Shown: one piece after another, positions 63,960-64,000 of the stretch
Layout: each line of letters starts with the position of its first letter
How positions within the stretch are numbered: position 1 is the first letter of the stretch
Assembly: GCA_013399015.1 (NCBI GenBank)
Contig: VWZX01008153.1
Location: 310,001 to 374,000 of the forward strand
Length of the DNA: 64,000 nt
DNA from: Galbula dea
Lineage: Eukaryota; Chordata; Aves; Piciformes; Galbulidae
Direction of reading: 5' to 3'
Notes under the pieces: generated by a model
Told to the model about the DNA's origin: nothing
What the model saw: the letters and a program-made list of their open reading frames with translations, nothing else
The model's database searches: none
Made by a program: the position numbers and the translations under genes

Positions 63960-64000
63960 AAAGCCTACAGCACCCAGTATTCCCAGGCGGTGTCCCGTCC
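63960..64000 (-). pseudogene. 5S rRNA-derived head (3' part only visible)
   Basis: The plus strand reads aaagcctacagcaccc, then gtattcccaggcgg and tcccgtcc, the reverse complement of roughly the last 41 nt of 5S rRNA. It preserves the terminal stem strand (GGCTTT end, GTGCTGTAGGC) and the GGGAATAC segment. Because it is fused to a CR1 tail it is part of a retroelement and not a functional 5S gene. The upstream two thirds of the 5S lie beyond the window. Confidence 0.88.

Larger units (their letters stand above)
63883..64000 (-). mobile_element. 5S rRNA-CR1 chimeric retroelement (SINE-like), cut by window edge
   Basis: Read on the minus strand, the visible part starts with the 3' third of a 5S ribosomal RNA (64000-63960, 41 nt). 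It differs from the canonical vertebrate 5S at three positions (63976, 63992, 63997) and ends exactly at the mature 5S terminus GTAGGCTTT. It continues without a gap into CCTGCTGTGGCAGG and the last 77 nt of CR1 (63959-63883), ending in octamers TCTGTGAGTCTGTGA. The tail differs from that of the 46.2 kb CR1 copy at three positions in 75. A 5S head supplies an internal polymerase III promoter and a LINE tail recruits the LINE reverse transcriptase, the classic SINE plan (SINE3 class has 5S heads). Only the last part of the 5S box C region is inside the window. It could be one member of a family or a single template-switch event. Confidence 0.88.

Overview
This is vertebrate nuclear DNA, almost certainly from a bird. 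It is AT-rich and mostly non-coding. Every interspersed repeat I can name with confidence belongs to the CR1 LINE family, whose 3' ends carry the diagnostic ATTCTRTG-type octamer repeats, and there is no Alu, B1 or L1. There are no bacterial-type genes, operons, CRISPR arrays or recognisable tRNAs.

The one protein-coding feature I can name is a 58-bp exon at 10318-10375 on the minus strand. It has consensus splice sites and encodes LPTGWEEAYTFEGARYYV, part of the second WW domain of PLEKHA5, a WW/PH-domain scaffold protein. The gene therefore reads right to left. Positions 1-10317 should be the following intron, 10376 to about 13150 the preceding intron, and the CpG island at about 13160-14330 the promoter. 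A 485-base run of N (13392-13876) sits in the middle of that island, and the two missing N-terminal exons (the first WW domain) probably lie inside it.

From about 14.3 kb to the right end I see only intergenic or upstream DNA. It carries two long CR1 copies with decayed reverse transcriptase (28623-29905 and 46216-47481), an adjacent pair of CR1 ends (22440-23035), shorter CR1 pieces (33646-33725, 51725-51856, possibly 35468-35499), a MIR-like SINE relic (about 44991-45085), several faint relics resembling ancient amniote repeats, and scattered microsatellites.

The most unusual element is cut by the right edge. On the minus strand at 63883-64000, the 3' end of a 5S ribosomal RNA (41 nt visible, 3 differences from the canonical vertebrate sequence) is joined directly to the last 77 nt of a CR1 LINE. 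The CR1 copy at 46.2 kb has the same tail with only 3 differences. This is the architecture of a 5S-headed, CR1-tailed SINE or a template-switch chimera. The join falls at the base of a small hairpin shared by all three copies of this CR1 type in the window.
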